Assembly (NCBI RefSeq): GCF_038070315.1
Contig: NZ_JBBPCC010000008.1
Location: 62,001 to 126,000 of the forward strand
Source of the DNA: Paenibacillus_G filicis
GTDB taxonomy: Bacteria; Bacillota; Bacilli; Paenibacillales; NBRC-103111
DNA: 64,000 nucleotides
Direction: 5' to 3'
Below, in pieces: positions 1-8,884 of the stretch (positions are counted from its first letter, which is position 1; each line of letters begins with the position of its first letter). The notes under the pieces were generated by a model. The model worked only from the letters and a program-made list of their open reading frames with translations, searched no databases and was not told the DNA's origin. Made by a program: the position numbers and the translations under genes.

Positions 1-1
1 G

Positions 2-496
2 GAAGGCCGTTTGCCCGATGCCGTGGTGGCTTGCACAGGCGGTGGAAGCAATGCGATCGGAGCATTCGCCCACTACATCGACGAGCCGACCGTTCGCTTA
101 ATCGGCGTTGAGCCCGACCAAGCGCCATCCTTAACCGAAGGTGTACCGAGCATCATTCACGGCTTCAAGTGCTTGGTGCTGCTAGACGAGGAAGGCCAGC
201 CGAGGAAGACCTATTCGATCGCTGCGGGTCTTGACTATCCAGGCATTGGGCCGGAGCATAGCCATCTGAAGGTGACAGGCCGGGGTGAATATGCAACGGT
301 CTCCAATGAGGAAGTGCTGGAAGCGTTCCAGGAGCTGTCTCGCACAGAGGGCATTATCCCTGCCTTAGAGAGTGCGCATGCTGTTGCACACGCGAAGAAG
401 CTGGCACTGACGATGGATCAGGATCGAATCATCATCGTCAACCTGTCTGGCCGCGGGGATAAGGATGTCGAACAGGTGTATCAAATGCTCAAATAA
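2..496 (+). CDS. trpB: Tryptophan synthase beta chain, 3' part (start outside window)
   Basis: C-terminal about 164 residues of the PLP enzyme that joins indole and serine to make tryptophan. The frame is open to the left edge, so the start lies outside. Visible family marks are the glycine-rich phosphate-binding loop GGGSNAIG, the segment SAGLDYPG-like AAGLDYPGIGPEHSHL, and the C-terminal LSGRGDKD. These fit the TrpB1 type. The usual partner trpA does not follow: only a small unrelated ORF lies downstream, so this trpB is either the last gene of a rearranged trp operon or a stand-alone copy. Identification is firm; completeness cannot be judged. Confidence 0.93.
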   Translation, partial: EGRLPDAVVACTGGGSNAIGAFAHYIDEPTVRLIGVEPDQAPSLTEGVPSIIHGFKCLVLLDEEGQPRKTYSIAAGLDYPGIGPEHSHLKVTGRGEYATVSNEEVLEAFQELSRTEGIIPALESAHAVAHAKKLALTMDQDRIIIVNLSGRGDKDVEQVYQMLK

Positions 497-604
497 AACA
501 TATGGATGCAGCACTAGGCAGCTGATCTTTGCCCCGCGGAGCTTATTTGTAGACTATCGCTAAGAAGAATGTTTAATAATTGTACGAAAGGAAGAGGCTG
601 CGTG

Positions 605-829
605 ATGGATATTACGCCACAAGAAGAACAAATGATTAAGGCTCTCCGTGAGGCTGCGCTTCCCCCTTTATATGTGCTCATTCGGATTAGAAACGATATT
701 TCAAATGACACGGTGAATGTTGAGGAGAGCCGAAGGAATGATGTTGTAAAAACATTAGAAAAATACATTGGTCCGCTATGGGAAGACTATCATGAGGGTA
801 AGAATTCGCAAGCCGAAGAAAGACCTTAA
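605..829 (+). CDS. Hypothetical 74-aa protein
   Basis: Small charged, probably cytosolic protein starting MDITPQEEQMIKALREA. I chose the ATG at 605 because a purine-rich site (GAAAGGAAGAGG) precedes it; an upstream in-frame ATG at 569 has none. No signal peptide or membrane segment is seen. It is predicted to be mostly helical with an acidic C-terminus. A hairpin terminator follows at 882-906. I do not recognise the family. The ribosome site and own terminator make it a likely real gene. Confidence 0.6.
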   Translation: MDITPQEEQMIKALREAALPPLYVLIRIRNDISNDTVNVEESRRNDVVKTLEKYIGPLWEDYHEGKNSQAEERP

Positions 830-881
830 CGAATAGTTCTTAACTAATGCACTTGAATTGAATAGTTCATGATATGTAACC

Positions 882-906
882 AGGCTGCCGAGTATATCGA
901 CGGCCT
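882..906 (+). terminator. Hairpin terminator after the 74-aa gene
   Basis: AGGCTGCCGA and TCGACGGCCT form an imperfect stem followed by a T-rich stretch. The stem resembles the hairpins at 14294-14322 and 15938-15964, suggesting a recurring terminator sequence in this genome. Confidence 0.5.
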
Positions 907-1045
907 TTGTATTTTTCGATTTAGCAATATTTCAATCAGATTGTTGATGTATTGACCATATTGTTTCTTCAAGTCAAGGACATGCTCCTAGTATAATTAA
1001 GGCAGTGTAGATATTTTCCCAATTCAATCCTAGGAGGTTACGCAT

Positions 1046-3217
1046 ATGTCACAAGCAAAGAAGTGGCTAACGCCCGAAATTGCTAGTCAGGCTCAGCAGT
1101 TGCTGTTGGGCATGTCCCTAGAGGAGAAGGTTGGACAGATGACCCAATATGACTGGGGCTTCAATCCGATCAATCCCGAAACAGGGGTATCGCAGCGCGA
1201 TCTGCTGGTAGAGGAAATTCGCCAGGGACGCGTTGGCAGTATCTTCAATTTGTCAGGCGCTGAGGAAGCCAACGAGCTGCAGCGCCTCATTCAGGAGCAA
1301 ACCGCACAGCGCATTCCGCTGCTTATTGGCCGCGATGTGATCCATGGCTATAAGACGGTATTCCCGATTCCGCTGGCCCAGGCTTCCGCGTGGAATCCGG
1401 AGCTGGCGCGACGCACTTCGGAAGCGGCATCCCGCGAAGCGCTTAGCGACGGTGTAGCCTGGGTATTTGCGCCCATGATCGACGTCAGCCGCGATCCGCG
1501 CTGGGGACGTATTGCCGAGAGCATCGGCGAGGACCCTTTGCTCACCAGCAAGTATGCCAAAGCCTGGGTGGAAGGCTCCCAAATCGATGACGGCGCGGGA
1601 CTGGCAACCGCTAGCTGTCCGAAACACTATGCCGGGTACGGTCTTGCCGAGGCGGGCCGGGACTATAACACGGTAGATTTGTCTGACCGCGTGCTGCGGG
1701 AAGTTATTTTGCCTCCATTCCGCGAGGCGGTTGAGTCAGGCGCGCTAAGCATCATGGCTTCGTTTAACGAGATTAACGGCATTCCGGTGTGCGCTAATGG
1801 CTACCTTCTGAACACGATTTTGCGTGACGAGTGGGGCTTTGAAGGGATCGTGGCTAGCGACTACAACGCGCTGCATGAGCTGATCGTGCATGGTGTTGCC
1901 GGCAGTGAGGAGGAGGCAACCGAGCGCAGCGTCTTGGCAGGCTGCGATATGGATATGCACTCCGGCTTCTATATCAAGCATTTGCCTACATTGGTTCGGG
2001 AAGGCCGCGTGCCGGAAAGCCGGATTGATGAGGCTGTGCTGCGTATTCTGGCGGTTAAGATCAAGCTGGGCCTGCTGGAGCAGCCTTACGTGACCGTGCC
2101 GTCTGCGGAGGAGGCGGCTGCGGCCCGCGCGTCCTTTACGGCGCTAGCGCGTGAGGCGGGAAGAGAATCCATCGTCCTGCTGCGCAATGAAGGACCGGTG
2201 CTGCCGCTATCCAAGACCAGCTCGATTGCGGTTATCGGCCCGCTGGCGGAGAGCCGCAAGGACCCGCTTGGCTGCTGGTCGTTCGATGGCAATCCTGACG
2301 AAGTGGTCAGCTTGCTGGAGGGTGTTCGTCAGGCGGCTGGAGCAGGGGCTTCTATCGCTTATGCAGAAGGCTGCGCCATTGACGGTGACAGCGAAGAAGG
2401 ATTCGCTGCAGCCCTGGAGGCTGCTCGTGCGGCCGATGTGGTCGTGCTTGCGCTAGGCGAGTCGCAAGAGATGAGCGGTGAATCGCGTTCGCGCACCTCG
2501 CTTGATCTGCCGGGCGCTCAGCGCCGCCTTGTTGAAGCGGTAGCCGCTGCGGGCAAGCCGGTTATCGCGGTACTGCTGAGCGGCCGTCCGTTGGCGCTGC
2601 CGTGGCTGGAGCCGCTGGCTGATGCGATTGTACAGGCTTGGCATCTTGGCGTACAGAGCGGTAATGCCATTGCGGATGTGCTCTTTGGCGACTATAATCC
2701 GGGCGGACGCCTGCCGGCAACGTTCCCGCATAATGTCGGACAAGTACCGATCTATTACTATCGCAAGAAGACGGGACGTCCGCCGGCTGGCGTGTATTCG
2801 TCTTACTATATCGACTCCACGACGGAGCCGCTTTATCCGTTTGGTTATGGCCTCAGCTATACCCAGTTCGAATACGGCAGCATTTCCGCCAGCAGCCAGG
2901 CGATTCAAGGTGACGAACAGTTGACGGTATCGGTGACGGTCACCAATGCGGGTGATCGCGCCGGGGAAGAGGTCGTACAGTGCTACATCCGTGACGAGGT
3001 AGCCAGCGTGACACAGCCGCTGAAGAAGCTGATCCATTTCAGCAAGGTGCACCTGGAGCCGGGACAGTCTGCAGAGGTAGCATTCATCGTTCGTAAGCAA
3101 GATTTGGCGATCATCGATCAGCATATGAACCTGACGGCAGAGCCGGGAGATTTCACACTTTGGATCGGTCCGAATGCTAGCGAGGGCGAATCCATATCTT
3201 TTGCAGTCCGGGCATAG
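1046..3217 (+). CDS. bglX: Beta-glucosidase, glycoside hydrolase family 3
   Basis: 723-residue GH3 enzyme that releases beta-linked glucose from oligosaccharides. There is no signal peptide (begins MSQAKKWLTPE), so it probably acts in the cytoplasm on imported sugars. The N-terminal TIM-barrel domain carries the nucleophile context IVASDYNAL (Asp272) and the substrate-binding CPKHYAGYG (Lys193-His194). The second alpha/beta domain spans about 370-590, and a fibronectin-III-like C-terminal domain about 630-720. Start supported by AGGAGG at 1032-1037. A TATAAT-like box at 992-997 may be its promoter. Single-gene unit closed by a terminator. Substrate specificity within GH3 (glucosidase versus xylosidase) is not certain. 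Confidence 0.93.
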   Translation: MSQAKKWLTPEIASQAQQLLLGMSLEEKVGQMTQYDWGFNPINPETGVSQRDLLVEEIRQGRVGSIFNLSGAEEANELQRLIQEQTAQRIPLLIGRDVIHGYKTVFPIPLAQASAWNPELARRTSEAASREALSDGVAWVFAPMIDVSRDPRWGRIAESIGEDPLLTSKYAKAWVEGSQIDDGAGLATASCPKHYAGYGLAEAGRDYNTVDLSDRVLREVILPPFREAVESGALSIMASFNEINGIPVCANGYLLNTILRDEWGFEGIVASDYNALHELIVHGVAGSEEEATERSVLAGCDMDMHSGFYIKHLPTLVREGRVPESRIDEAVLRILAVKIKLGLLEQPYVTVPSAEEAAAARASFTALAREAGRESIVLLRNEGPVLPLSKTSSIAVIGPLAESRKDPLGCWSFDGNPDEVVSLLEGVRQAAGAGASIAYAEGCAIDGDSEEGFAAALEAARAADVVVLALGESQEMSGESRSRTSLDLPGAQRRLVEAVAAAGKPVIAVLLSGRPLALPWLEPLADAIVQAWHLGVQSGNAIADVLFGDYNPGGRLPATFPHNVGQVPIYYYRKKTGRPPAGVYSSYYIDSTTEPLYPFGYGLSYTQFEYGSISASSQAIQGDEQLTVSVTVTNAGDRAGEEVVQCYIRDEVASVTQPLKKLIHFSKVHLEPGQSAEVAFIVRKQDLAIIDQHMNLTAEPGDFTLWIGPNASEGESISFAVRA

Positions 3218-3275
3218 TGGGTACACGTATTTCAGATAGCCTTACAGACAAGTAATTTTATCAAAGGGAACAAAT

Positions 3276-3304
3276 AAAGGAGCTGCCTCGGCAGCTCCTT
3301 TATC
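3276..3304 (+). terminator. Rho-independent terminator after bglX
   Basis: AAAGGAGCTGCC and GGCAGCTCCTTT form a perfect 12-bp stem with a TCG-type loop and trailing T residues. The symmetrical stem may also serve the minus-strand gene that ends at 3382. Confidence 0.85.
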
Positions 3305-3381
3305 TATCCACGACACAACCCCATTCACGCAAATGCAGTATCCTCTCGGCTATATCTGCAGCCCCATTCAGGCTGATTATT

Positions 3382-4020
3382 TCAGTGTCTTAACAAAGCA
3401 AATGCAGATCCAGGAGATTGTAACTGAAGTTCACTAATCAAGCATGCGAGCATGATGGACTCTTGGAGAAGGCTTTGCCGTATGTCACCTAAGTCAACAA
3501 CCTCGGTCCAACCGATATCTTTAAGCAGAGCTCTGACCTGATCTTTAGATGAATGATTGTTTCCACACATAAACATGACAGGCGTACCTTCTTTAAACTT
3601 TGGATGGATCATGATTTTGTCACTGACGGTATGGAGTGTTTTAACAACATGACTTTCTGGCAATAACGTTTGGACGATTACCCCTGCTGAGGTATCGTGA
3701 AGGAGTAAGCGGGGACCGTTATCCATATGTACGGCATTGCTTACATCGATGACCGTTTTGTTTTGTAGATAGATTGGATCAATGGTTTCAAGAATATCTT
3801 TTACACAGGACCATGGGAGGGCTAGAATAATGATCTCGCCATAACGGGCGGCTTCATCGAATGAAGTAACGTCCCCAGACTCGCCTACCCCTTGCCTCCA
3901 AGAATCATGCTTCGAGTTATGCGGTTCTCGGCTACTGATTCGAACACGATGACCTGATTGAACAAATCCCACTCCTAGAACTTTACCTACATGTCCAGCG
4001 CCTAGAATTCCAATATTCAT
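3382..4020 (-). CDS. NAD(P)-binding reductase of the F420-dependent NADP oxidoreductase type
   Basis: 212-residue cytosolic protein opening with a Rossmann dinucleotide-binding motif (MNIGILGAGHVGKVL, GxGxxG). It continues with an HRVRISSREP segment where these enzymes bind the NADP phosphate, and IIILALPW of the NPD1-like family. It probably reduces a small carbonyl or flavin-type substrate with NADPH; the substrate is unknown. It faces an HxlR regulator (4147-4485) across a 126-bp gap, the usual arrangement for a stress-induced reductase controlled by its neighbour. Start ATG is preceded by GAGAGGAG on the minus strand. Confidence 0.75.
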   Translation of the reverse strand: MNIGILGAGHVGKVLGVGFVQSGHRVRISSREPHNSKHDSWRQGVGESGDVTSFDEAARYGEIIILALPWSCVKDILETIDPIYLQNKTVIDVSNAVHMDNGPRLLLHDTSAGVIVQTLLPESHVVKTLHTVSDKIMIHPKFKEGTPVMFMCGNNHSSKDQVRALLKDIGWTEVVDLGDIRQSLLQESIMLACLISELQLQSPGSAFALLRH

Positions 4021-4146
4021 ATAATTACTCCTCTCTACTCGTGATTATATGAACTTGATGAATGATCAACAATAAGGCACTTATAAGTATCCAACCCTAT
4101 AGGTTATGTTATGGGGTATAATGTTGGTGAGAAATGGGGTGAGCGA

Positions 4147-4485
4147 ATGCCAGTCCAACTAAATGAGTGCCCGGTAGAAGTTGTATTTACGATGCTAAGT
4201 GGGAGATGGAAAATCCCGATCTATCGATACTTATATAACAATAACAAACCAGTGCGTTATAGTGGATTACTGCGGCATTTACCATCTATTTCGAAAAAAA
4301 TATTAACGGAACAGCTTCGGGAGCTTGAACGTGATGGAATCATTGAAAGGAAATCGTATCTCGAACCTCGACCAAGAGTAGAATATAGTTTGACTTCCTC
4401 CGGAAGCTCGATGATTGTATTTCTTGATAAAATGAGCGAGTGGGGCGAAAAGCACATCTTATCGAATGAAACAGAACACCGTTAG
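4147..4485 (+). CDS. HxlR-family transcriptional regulator
   Basis: 112-residue winged-helix protein. Family signature: MLSGRWKIPIYRYL, a Cys near the N-terminus (NECPVE), LRELERDGIIERK and PRVEYSLTSSG. HxlR proteins such as YodB and HypR sense electrophiles or oxidants through the N-terminal cysteine and control reductases. The ATG at 4147 is preferred over the in-frame ATG at 4111 because GGGGTGAG lies just before it and family members start about here. It is divergent from the reductase at 3382-4020, its likely target. Terminates against the minus-strand hairpin at 4521-4566. Confidence 0.88.
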   Translation: MPVQLNECPVEVVFTMLSGRWKIPIYRYLYNNNKPVRYSGLLRHLPSISKKILTEQLRELERDGIIERKSYLEPRPRVEYSLTSSGSSMIVFLDKMSEWGEKHILSNETEHR

Positions 4486-4520
4486 TTCCGAGGTCATAAG
4501 CGGTTTCTACAAAACGATGG

Positions 4521-4566
4521 TAAAAAAAGCAACAGCCCCTCAGCCGTTTTGGCGGAAGGGGCTTGT
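4521..4566 (-). terminator. Terminator of the Ldh2-type gene
   Basis: Read on the minus strand, AACAAGCCCC ... GGGGCTGTT forms the outer stem with an inner GCC/GGC pairing, followed by a run of T (complement of the A-run 4522-4528). It sits between convergent genes. Confidence 0.75.
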
Positions 4567-4582
4567 TCAGAATCATGCTTCG

Positions 4583-5557
4583 TTATTGCAAGCAATATGC
4601 CTCAAGAGTCGCAACCAGGGAAGACGGAAGGTCGATTTCAGTTGCATTCTCCGCATAGCTGCGTCCGGGGATATGAATACCTTTGGAGGCCAAGCGTTCG
4701 ATCTGTGACGCCATTCGAGCGGAAAGTCCGGGAGCGAGTAGTTCGGGATTAAGAGCCACGATGAACAGGCCTACACCAGGCGAGTGATTCCCCTCCTCAA
4801 AGGATGGGGCGTCAAGTGACCAGTTCGCGCCTGTCATCCCAGCGGCGAGTATTTCAACCATAAGTGCGATATTAGCACCACGAACACCCCCGAAAGCAAG
4901 TAAAGCCCCCTTGATCGCTTCACGCGAATCCATGGTATGTTGTCCCTTCCCATCGATGGCCCAGCCTTCGGGGATCATCTCGCCTCGCTCTGCCGCCTGC
5001 CGAATATTGACAAACGCCGTGGCGCTGGATGCCTGGTCGATCACCAAGGGTGCTCTGTTGTCGACAGGCGCGGCGAATGCGAGGGGATTGGTGCCATAAA
5101 CAGCCTCACTGCTCTGTCCCGCAGCCACTAAAGCAGGTCCGTTGGTTGCAGCCAGCGCTACTAATCCTTTGAGAGCAAGCCGCCTTACGTAATAGCCCAA
5201 CTCTCCAGCCGTATAGCTGTTTTGTAACGAACATACAGTTACACCATAAGTGCTTGTCCGTAGTAGCAATTCTTCGAATGCACGATCAAAACCAAGTTGA
5301 GCGATCCCTCCCTTGGCATCGACTTGAATGAGGGCAGGGGCTGGAAAGAAGATCGCAGGCTCTTCTACGGCATGAATACGACCCTTCAAGAAGCCTTCCA
5401 GATAGTCGGGAAGATGAGCAAATCCAACCGAACTCCGACCCGCACATTCCGCAGCGACCGTTGCTTCAGCCAGAGAGATGGCCATTGCTTTGCTCGCACC
5501 AGCGGCAACACACACACGTATAGCCAACTCCCTCGCACGCGTAAGATCATATCGCAT
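4583..5557 (-). CDS. Malate/L-lactate dehydrogenase family (Ldh2) oxidoreductase
   Basis: 324-residue member of the LDH2/MDH2 family, NAD(P)H-dependent 2-oxoacid or ureidoglycolate-type dehydrogenases unrelated to classical LDH. Family marks are HLPDYLEGFLKGRI near the N-terminus, GTNPLAFAAPV, the cofactor segment PLVIDQASSATAF and GGVRGANIALMVEI. Length fits the family (about 330-360). Cytosolic. The substrate is not predictable: malate, lactate, sulfolactate, ureidoglycolate and 2,3-diketogulonate all occur in the family. It is a single gene. The upstream stretch contains only a decayed blaI fragment. Confidence 0.85.
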   Translation of the reverse strand: MRYDLTRARELAIRVCVAAGASKAMAISLAEATVAAECAGRSSVGFAHLPDYLEGFLKGRIHAVEEPAIFFPAPALIQVDAKGGIAQLGFDRAFEELLLRTSTYGVTVCSLQNSYTAGELGYYVRRLALKGLVALAATNGPALVAAGQSSEAVYGTNPLAFAAPVDNRAPLVIDQASSATAFVNIRQAAERGEMIPEGWAIDGKGQHTMDSREAIKGALLAFGGVRGANIALMVEILAAGMTGANWSLDAPSFEEGNHSPGVGLFIVALNPELLAPGLSARMASQIERLASKGIHIPGRSYAENATEIDLPSSLVATLEAYCLQ

Positions 5558-5707
5558 GGGCTATTGTCCTGATACTCGACTGAATGGGCTTGAATCGTTT
5601 TATATTTTTTGCTGTATGATTTCCTCTCAGCATGTCATCACGCTCCCGGATGAATTTTCTTCTATACATGTACATACAAGTTTTTCTTCACCGTCATTCG
5701 AGGTTTT

Positions 5708-5851
5708 TCATGCTTTCTTCTTCTTTTCTAATAGCTGCTGGAGCTCGTAGAGGTAGTTCCGGCCGGACTTTTCGAATCGAATCGCGTTTTTCTTATGTAA
5801 CCGATTCAGGAAGGTCTTAATCGTCTGATCTGACCACTGCATCTTCTTCAC
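5708..5851 (-). pseudogene. BlaI/MecI/CopY repressor remnant
   Basis: On the minus strand a short frame (GTG at 5851 or ATG at 5842, stop at 5708) encodes WSDQTIKTFLNRLHKKNAIR, then SGRNYLYELQQLLEKKKKA. This matches the recognition-helix and wing region of BlaI-type penicillinase repressors, normally about 120-130 residues. The N-terminal 30-35 residues and most of the dimerisation region are missing, and no blaR1 sensor follows. A BlaI-type operator (5865-5882) lies 13 bp upstream, so the promoter region has been kept next to a gutted gene. About 44-47 codons remain. It is most likely a deletion relic; translation as a mini-protein cannot be excluded. Confidence 0.7.
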
Positions 5852-5864
5852 CTTCTTGCTTTAT

Positions 5865-5882
5865 TGTTTACACTTGTAAACA
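5865..5882. promoter_or_regulatory. BlaI-type operator palindrome
   Basis: TGTTTACACTTGTAAACA has perfect 8-bp arms around CT and contains TACA-N2-TGTA, the core recognised by BlaI/MecI/CopY repressors. It sits immediately upstream of the blaI remnant. Confidence 0.65.
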
Positions 5883-6007
5883 TACCGTGTCAAGTGTTCT
5901 AGGCTTAATTTTCTCCGATAGACCCGTTAAGCCGAGCCATATCATAAAGGAATAGTCATACTCGGATTGTTCTTCCATGGGTACAGAGTTGCAACATTTA
6001 AGTATTG

Positions 6008-6032
6008 TTTGTATTATTATAAGTAATACAAA
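6008..6032. promoter_or_regulatory. Inverted repeat upstream of gntR, probable operator
   Basis: TTTGTATTA and TAATACAAA form perfect 9-bp arms separated by 7 bp, ending 27 bp before the gntR start. The position and symmetry suit autoregulation by the GntR/YtrA-type repressor. Confidence 0.6.
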
Positions 6033-6059
6033 AAGAATCTTAGGCGGTGAAGTGCAATT

Positions 6060-6449
6060 ATGCTTATTTCCTTGCAGTTAGATAGCGAAATCCCGCTATA
6101 TGAGCAGCTGCGCAACCAAATCGTAATCGGAATTGCGACCGGCGAGCTGGCCGCTCAGGAGAAGCTCCCGACCGTGCGCCAGCTGGCTGAGGATTTGGGC
6201 ATCAACACGATGACGGTGAATAAAGCTTATTCGCTGCTCAAGCAGGAAGGATATATTGTCATCGACCGGCGGCAAGGAGCCAAGGTGAGTCCGCGGATGC
6301 AGGATAGTCTGGAGCCGTCTCCGCAGTTGGAGGAGCAGCTTCAATTGATCATCGCGCAAGCTACGATTCAAGGGATGGATCAGTCTCGCTTTCAGACGCT
6401 ATGCGCACAAATATTTAACAAAATGACTTACCGGCCTACCCATATCTAA
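6060..6449 (+). CDS. GntR-family regulator, YtrA subfamily
   Basis: 129-residue regulator: an N-terminal winged helix (PLYEQLRNQIVIGIATGEL, KLPTVRQLAEDLGINTMTV) and only a short helical C-terminal dimerisation tail. This is the YtrA class, which usually represses an adjacent membrane-protein or ABC operon. It is followed after 12 bp by a polytopic membrane protein gene, so the two form an operon probably repressed through the palindrome at 6008-6032. Start ATG has GGCGGTGAAG upstream. Confidence 0.9.
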   Translation: MLISLQLDSEIPLYEQLRNQIVIGIATGELAAQEKLPTVRQLAEDLGINTMTVNKAYSLLKQEGYIVIDRRQGAKVSPRMQDSLEPSPQLEEQLQLIIAQATIQGMDQSRFQTLCAQIFNKMTYRPTHI

Positions 6450-6461
6450 TAAGGAAGAGGG

Positions 6462-7850
6462 TTGATTCCGATCGTAATAACGGTGATTTTGTCGGCGGTT
6501 GCTATCCTCATGTTTATTGTTACACTTGCGACCTACAAGGGCCAGACTCGATATAACAACGGCATGCTATTCGCTATTACATTGCCGCCTCATGCGATGG
6601 ACAATGAGAAGATCAAGGCCGTGCAGGCGAAGTTCGACAAGCGGCTCGTGCGGATGACATGGTGGATGGCCGCAGCTCTTATCCCGGTGGTGCTGCTCTA
6701 TAATTGGCACGGCTATCAGATGATTTATTTTTTTGTATGGACTTTCGGTTTCTATGCCGCCGTTATCAGCTGGTTCCGGCAAGCGTTCCGAAGTACGCTG
6801 GCTTTAAAACGCGAACATGAATGGTTCGTCGGCGCGAAACGCGTCATTCATAGCGACCTGCGTGCAGCGTATTTGAAAGATCAGCGCTCCGCTCCATTGT
6901 GGCTGTTCGCGATCCCGGTGGCGATGGCGGCCGGCTTTGTATTATGGAGTCTGAACGAGCAGGAGCTCCTCGGCATTGCTATCGGAAGCTTCGCCTTTAC
7001 GCTGATGAGTCTGCTCCTTGCGCTCGGCATGCGCAAGATGAAAGCCAAAGTATACAGCTCAAACAGCGAAGTGAACGTCGGCTTGAATCAGGCCCGGCGC
7101 AGGTATATATCGTATATGTGGTTCATGATAGCGATTGTGGAGAATGTTCATTTCCTGCTTATCGGTTTATTCATCCTAAGCGACAGCGAGCCAATGTTCG
7201 GTATTTGGCTGACGATCATTTTGTCGTTCGGCATCGTTCCGGCAGCTCTGGTGCTATACGTGTATCGTAAAATCGCTCATCTGGAGCAGGAAACGTTGGA
7301 GCTGGACGGAAAAACCGTTTACACCGACGACGACGAATACTGGAGCAACGGATTAACCTATCACAATCCCGACGATAAAGCCATTCTTGTCCCTAAGCGG
7401 GTTGGCATAGGGGAAACGGTGAATACGGGCACTTTGGCCGGGAAATGGATTGCAGGAGGACCCATCCTATTAATCGTTGCAGTCGTTATCGGAGTTTCGG
7501 TTTTGCTAGTCAATTCCGAGCTGAATTCGCCGGTTCTAACCGTAACGCCCGAGCGCAAAATCGAGATCAATTACCCGATGTACTCGTTTACCTTCAATGT
7601 GGATGACATCGAGCAACTATCGCTCGTGGAGAAGGTGCCTTCCGGAGTGAAAACTAACGGAGAGGGGACGGACAAGGTTGCCCGCGGCCATTTCAAGCTG
7701 AAGGAGCTGGGCAAAGCACGCATGTATATATTTAAAGCTCCGCCCTATATTCAAATCAAGCTAAAAGACTCGTATGTTTTCTACAACGAGAAGGACCCCG
7801 AACAGACGAAACGTCTGTTCGAACAATTGCAACAGCAAGTGAAAGAGTAG
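6462..7850 (+). CDS. Polytopic membrane protein with DUF5808-like domain
   Basis: 462-residue membrane protein. About seven hydrophobic segments are visible, near residues 2-20, 68-85, 88-105, 148-165, 170-190, 220-240 and 250-268, with a further one near 330-350. The cytosolic stretch YWSNGLTYHNPDDKAILVPK (about 290-310) matches the DUF5808 pattern. The C-terminal ~100 residues after the last membrane segment look extracytoplasmic. Likely start is TTG at 6462, directly after GGAAGAGG. Co-transcribed with the GntR regulator 12 bp upstream. Function unknown; such GntR-plus-membrane pairs often respond to cell-envelope stress, which is inference. Confidence 0.75.
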   Translation: MIPIVITVILSAVAILMFIVTLATYKGQTRYNNGMLFAITLPPHAMDNEKIKAVQAKFDKRLVRMTWWMAAALIPVVLLYNWHGYQMIYFFVWTFGFYAAVISWFRQAFRSTLALKREHEWFVGAKRVIHSDLRAAYLKDQRSAPLWLFAIPVAMAAGFVLWSLNEQELLGIAIGSFAFTLMSLLLALGMRKMKAKVYSSNSEVNVGLNQARRRYISYMWFMIAIVENVHFLLIGLFILSDSEPMFGIWLTIILSFGIVPAALVLYVYRKIAHLEQETLELDGKTVYTDDDEYWSNGLTYHNPDDKAILVPKRVGIGETVNTGTLAGKWIAGGPILLIVAVVIGVSVLLVNSELNSPVLTVTPERKIEINYPMYSFTFNVDDIEQLSLVEKVPSGVKTNGEGTDKVARGHFKLKELGKARMYIFKAPPYIQIKLKDSYVFYNEKDPEQTKRLFEQLQQQVKE

Positions 7851-7999
7851 CGTCCGAACAGGCACGTCAGGTGTGAAAGAGCGCCGCAATCCCGTATTGG
7901 TAAGATTCTATGACGTATCCCTCGAAAACCGTTAAGCTGAACCGTATAATAATAAGAGCAAGTCTTTTGGTAAATAATGAGATAAAAGGAGAGATGGAC

Positions 8000-8464
8000 A
8001 TGTCCTATATCGTTGATTTTAAAGATGTATCCACGGTTGGTTTAGAGTCTTCGCCGGTAGCAGAGGCGCTTGCTGGTTTACGTGCTAATGAAGCCCGGTA
8101 CTTTATGAACAAATACAAGCATGAATTTACGGTAGTACCCGCTAGCGAAGGTCAGGAGAGCCTTGATTACGTGAACCGAATCTTGAAGGAAGAACGTGAT
8201 ATTGAGTTTGCGGCCAAGCCTTTGGAAACGTCGCGTTTCCAAGTGGAAAACATCCTATTTACCTACGTATTTTATGAGGATGGTCTTGGGCTTAATGTTA
8301 TGTATACGGTGGATGACCCCAAGAAGCGGGCGGTTGGTTTTAAGCTTTCTGAGGGGATGGAGGTACCGCAGGAGTTAGAAGGGAAGTTTAAGTTTGCCAG
8401 GCAGAAGTCTAAACTTGCGGGAACCATTCGGGGTTCGTACTTTGTCATTAAAAAAGAATATTAA
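8000..8464 (+). CDS. Conserved hypothetical protein, 154 aa
   Basis: Soluble 154-residue protein starting MSYIVDFKDVSTVGLES. I chose ATG 8000 because AAAAGGAG lies about 10 bases before it; ATG 7994 is too close to that site. The middle region VENILFTYVFYEDGLGLNVMY looks like a beta-rich domain. No signal peptide, membrane segment or catalytic motif is recognised. Stands alone between the DUF5808 operon and a repeat-bearing intergenic stretch. I cannot assign a family. Confidence 0.7.
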   Translation: MSYIVDFKDVSTVGLESSPVAEALAGLRANEARYFMNKYKHEFTVVPASEGQESLDYVNRILKEERDIEFAAKPLETSRFQVENILFTYVFYEDGLGLNVMYTVDDPKKRAVGFKLSEGMEVPQELEGKFKFARQKSKLAGTIRGSYFVIKKEY

Positions 8465-8484
8465 AGTAAACAGCGTCAAACGAA

Positions 8485-8562
8485 GGGCCAACCGGCAAAT
8501 GGTTGGTCCTAAATCTTGCCGTTACGGAGAGCACGGAGAACCGTATCATAAGTAGCGGCAAG
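8485..8562. repeat. Composite hairpin repeat, copy 1
   Basis: Two consecutive hairpins: GGGCCAACC/GGTTGGTCC (8485-8509), then CTTGCCGTTAC ... GTAGCGGCAAG (8515-8562). The second hairpin aligns base by base, mostly with transitions, to a second copy at 9822-9865. In both places it directly follows a gene and a terminator-like stem, suggesting a dispersed extragenic palindromic element. The rest of the gap to 8884 shows no credible gene. Confidence 0.5.
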
Positions 8563-8884
8563 TTTTTCCAGAAAATCGGGCAACGGGCTTGGAAAGACAT
8601 TTTACCTGGCAGGGGTTTGGGATGGGCCACGCTAGGCGGCGAAGTCGGCGCAAACGGGCTTTGCGATCCTCGACTTGATCGAGGAGTGCCGCCGGAAATG
8701 CTCCAACCCGGCGCAGAATGACAAAGTCCTGCTGTGACTTGATGATTCTCATTTATACGTTCTCCCTCGAAAAGGGGTCTTGGTACTGGGTCAAGAATAT
8801 GATATATGCAAGATTTTGGGTTTGATTCGGTTTTCGGAGCAACGAATCGAATTATCACATGCTATCTAAAACATGAGGTACCAT

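Noticed and set aside
2453..3226. 257-codon minus-strand frame inside bglX
   Set aside because: Shadow frame of the GH3 gene; its codon pattern follows from the sense strand and no start signal exists.
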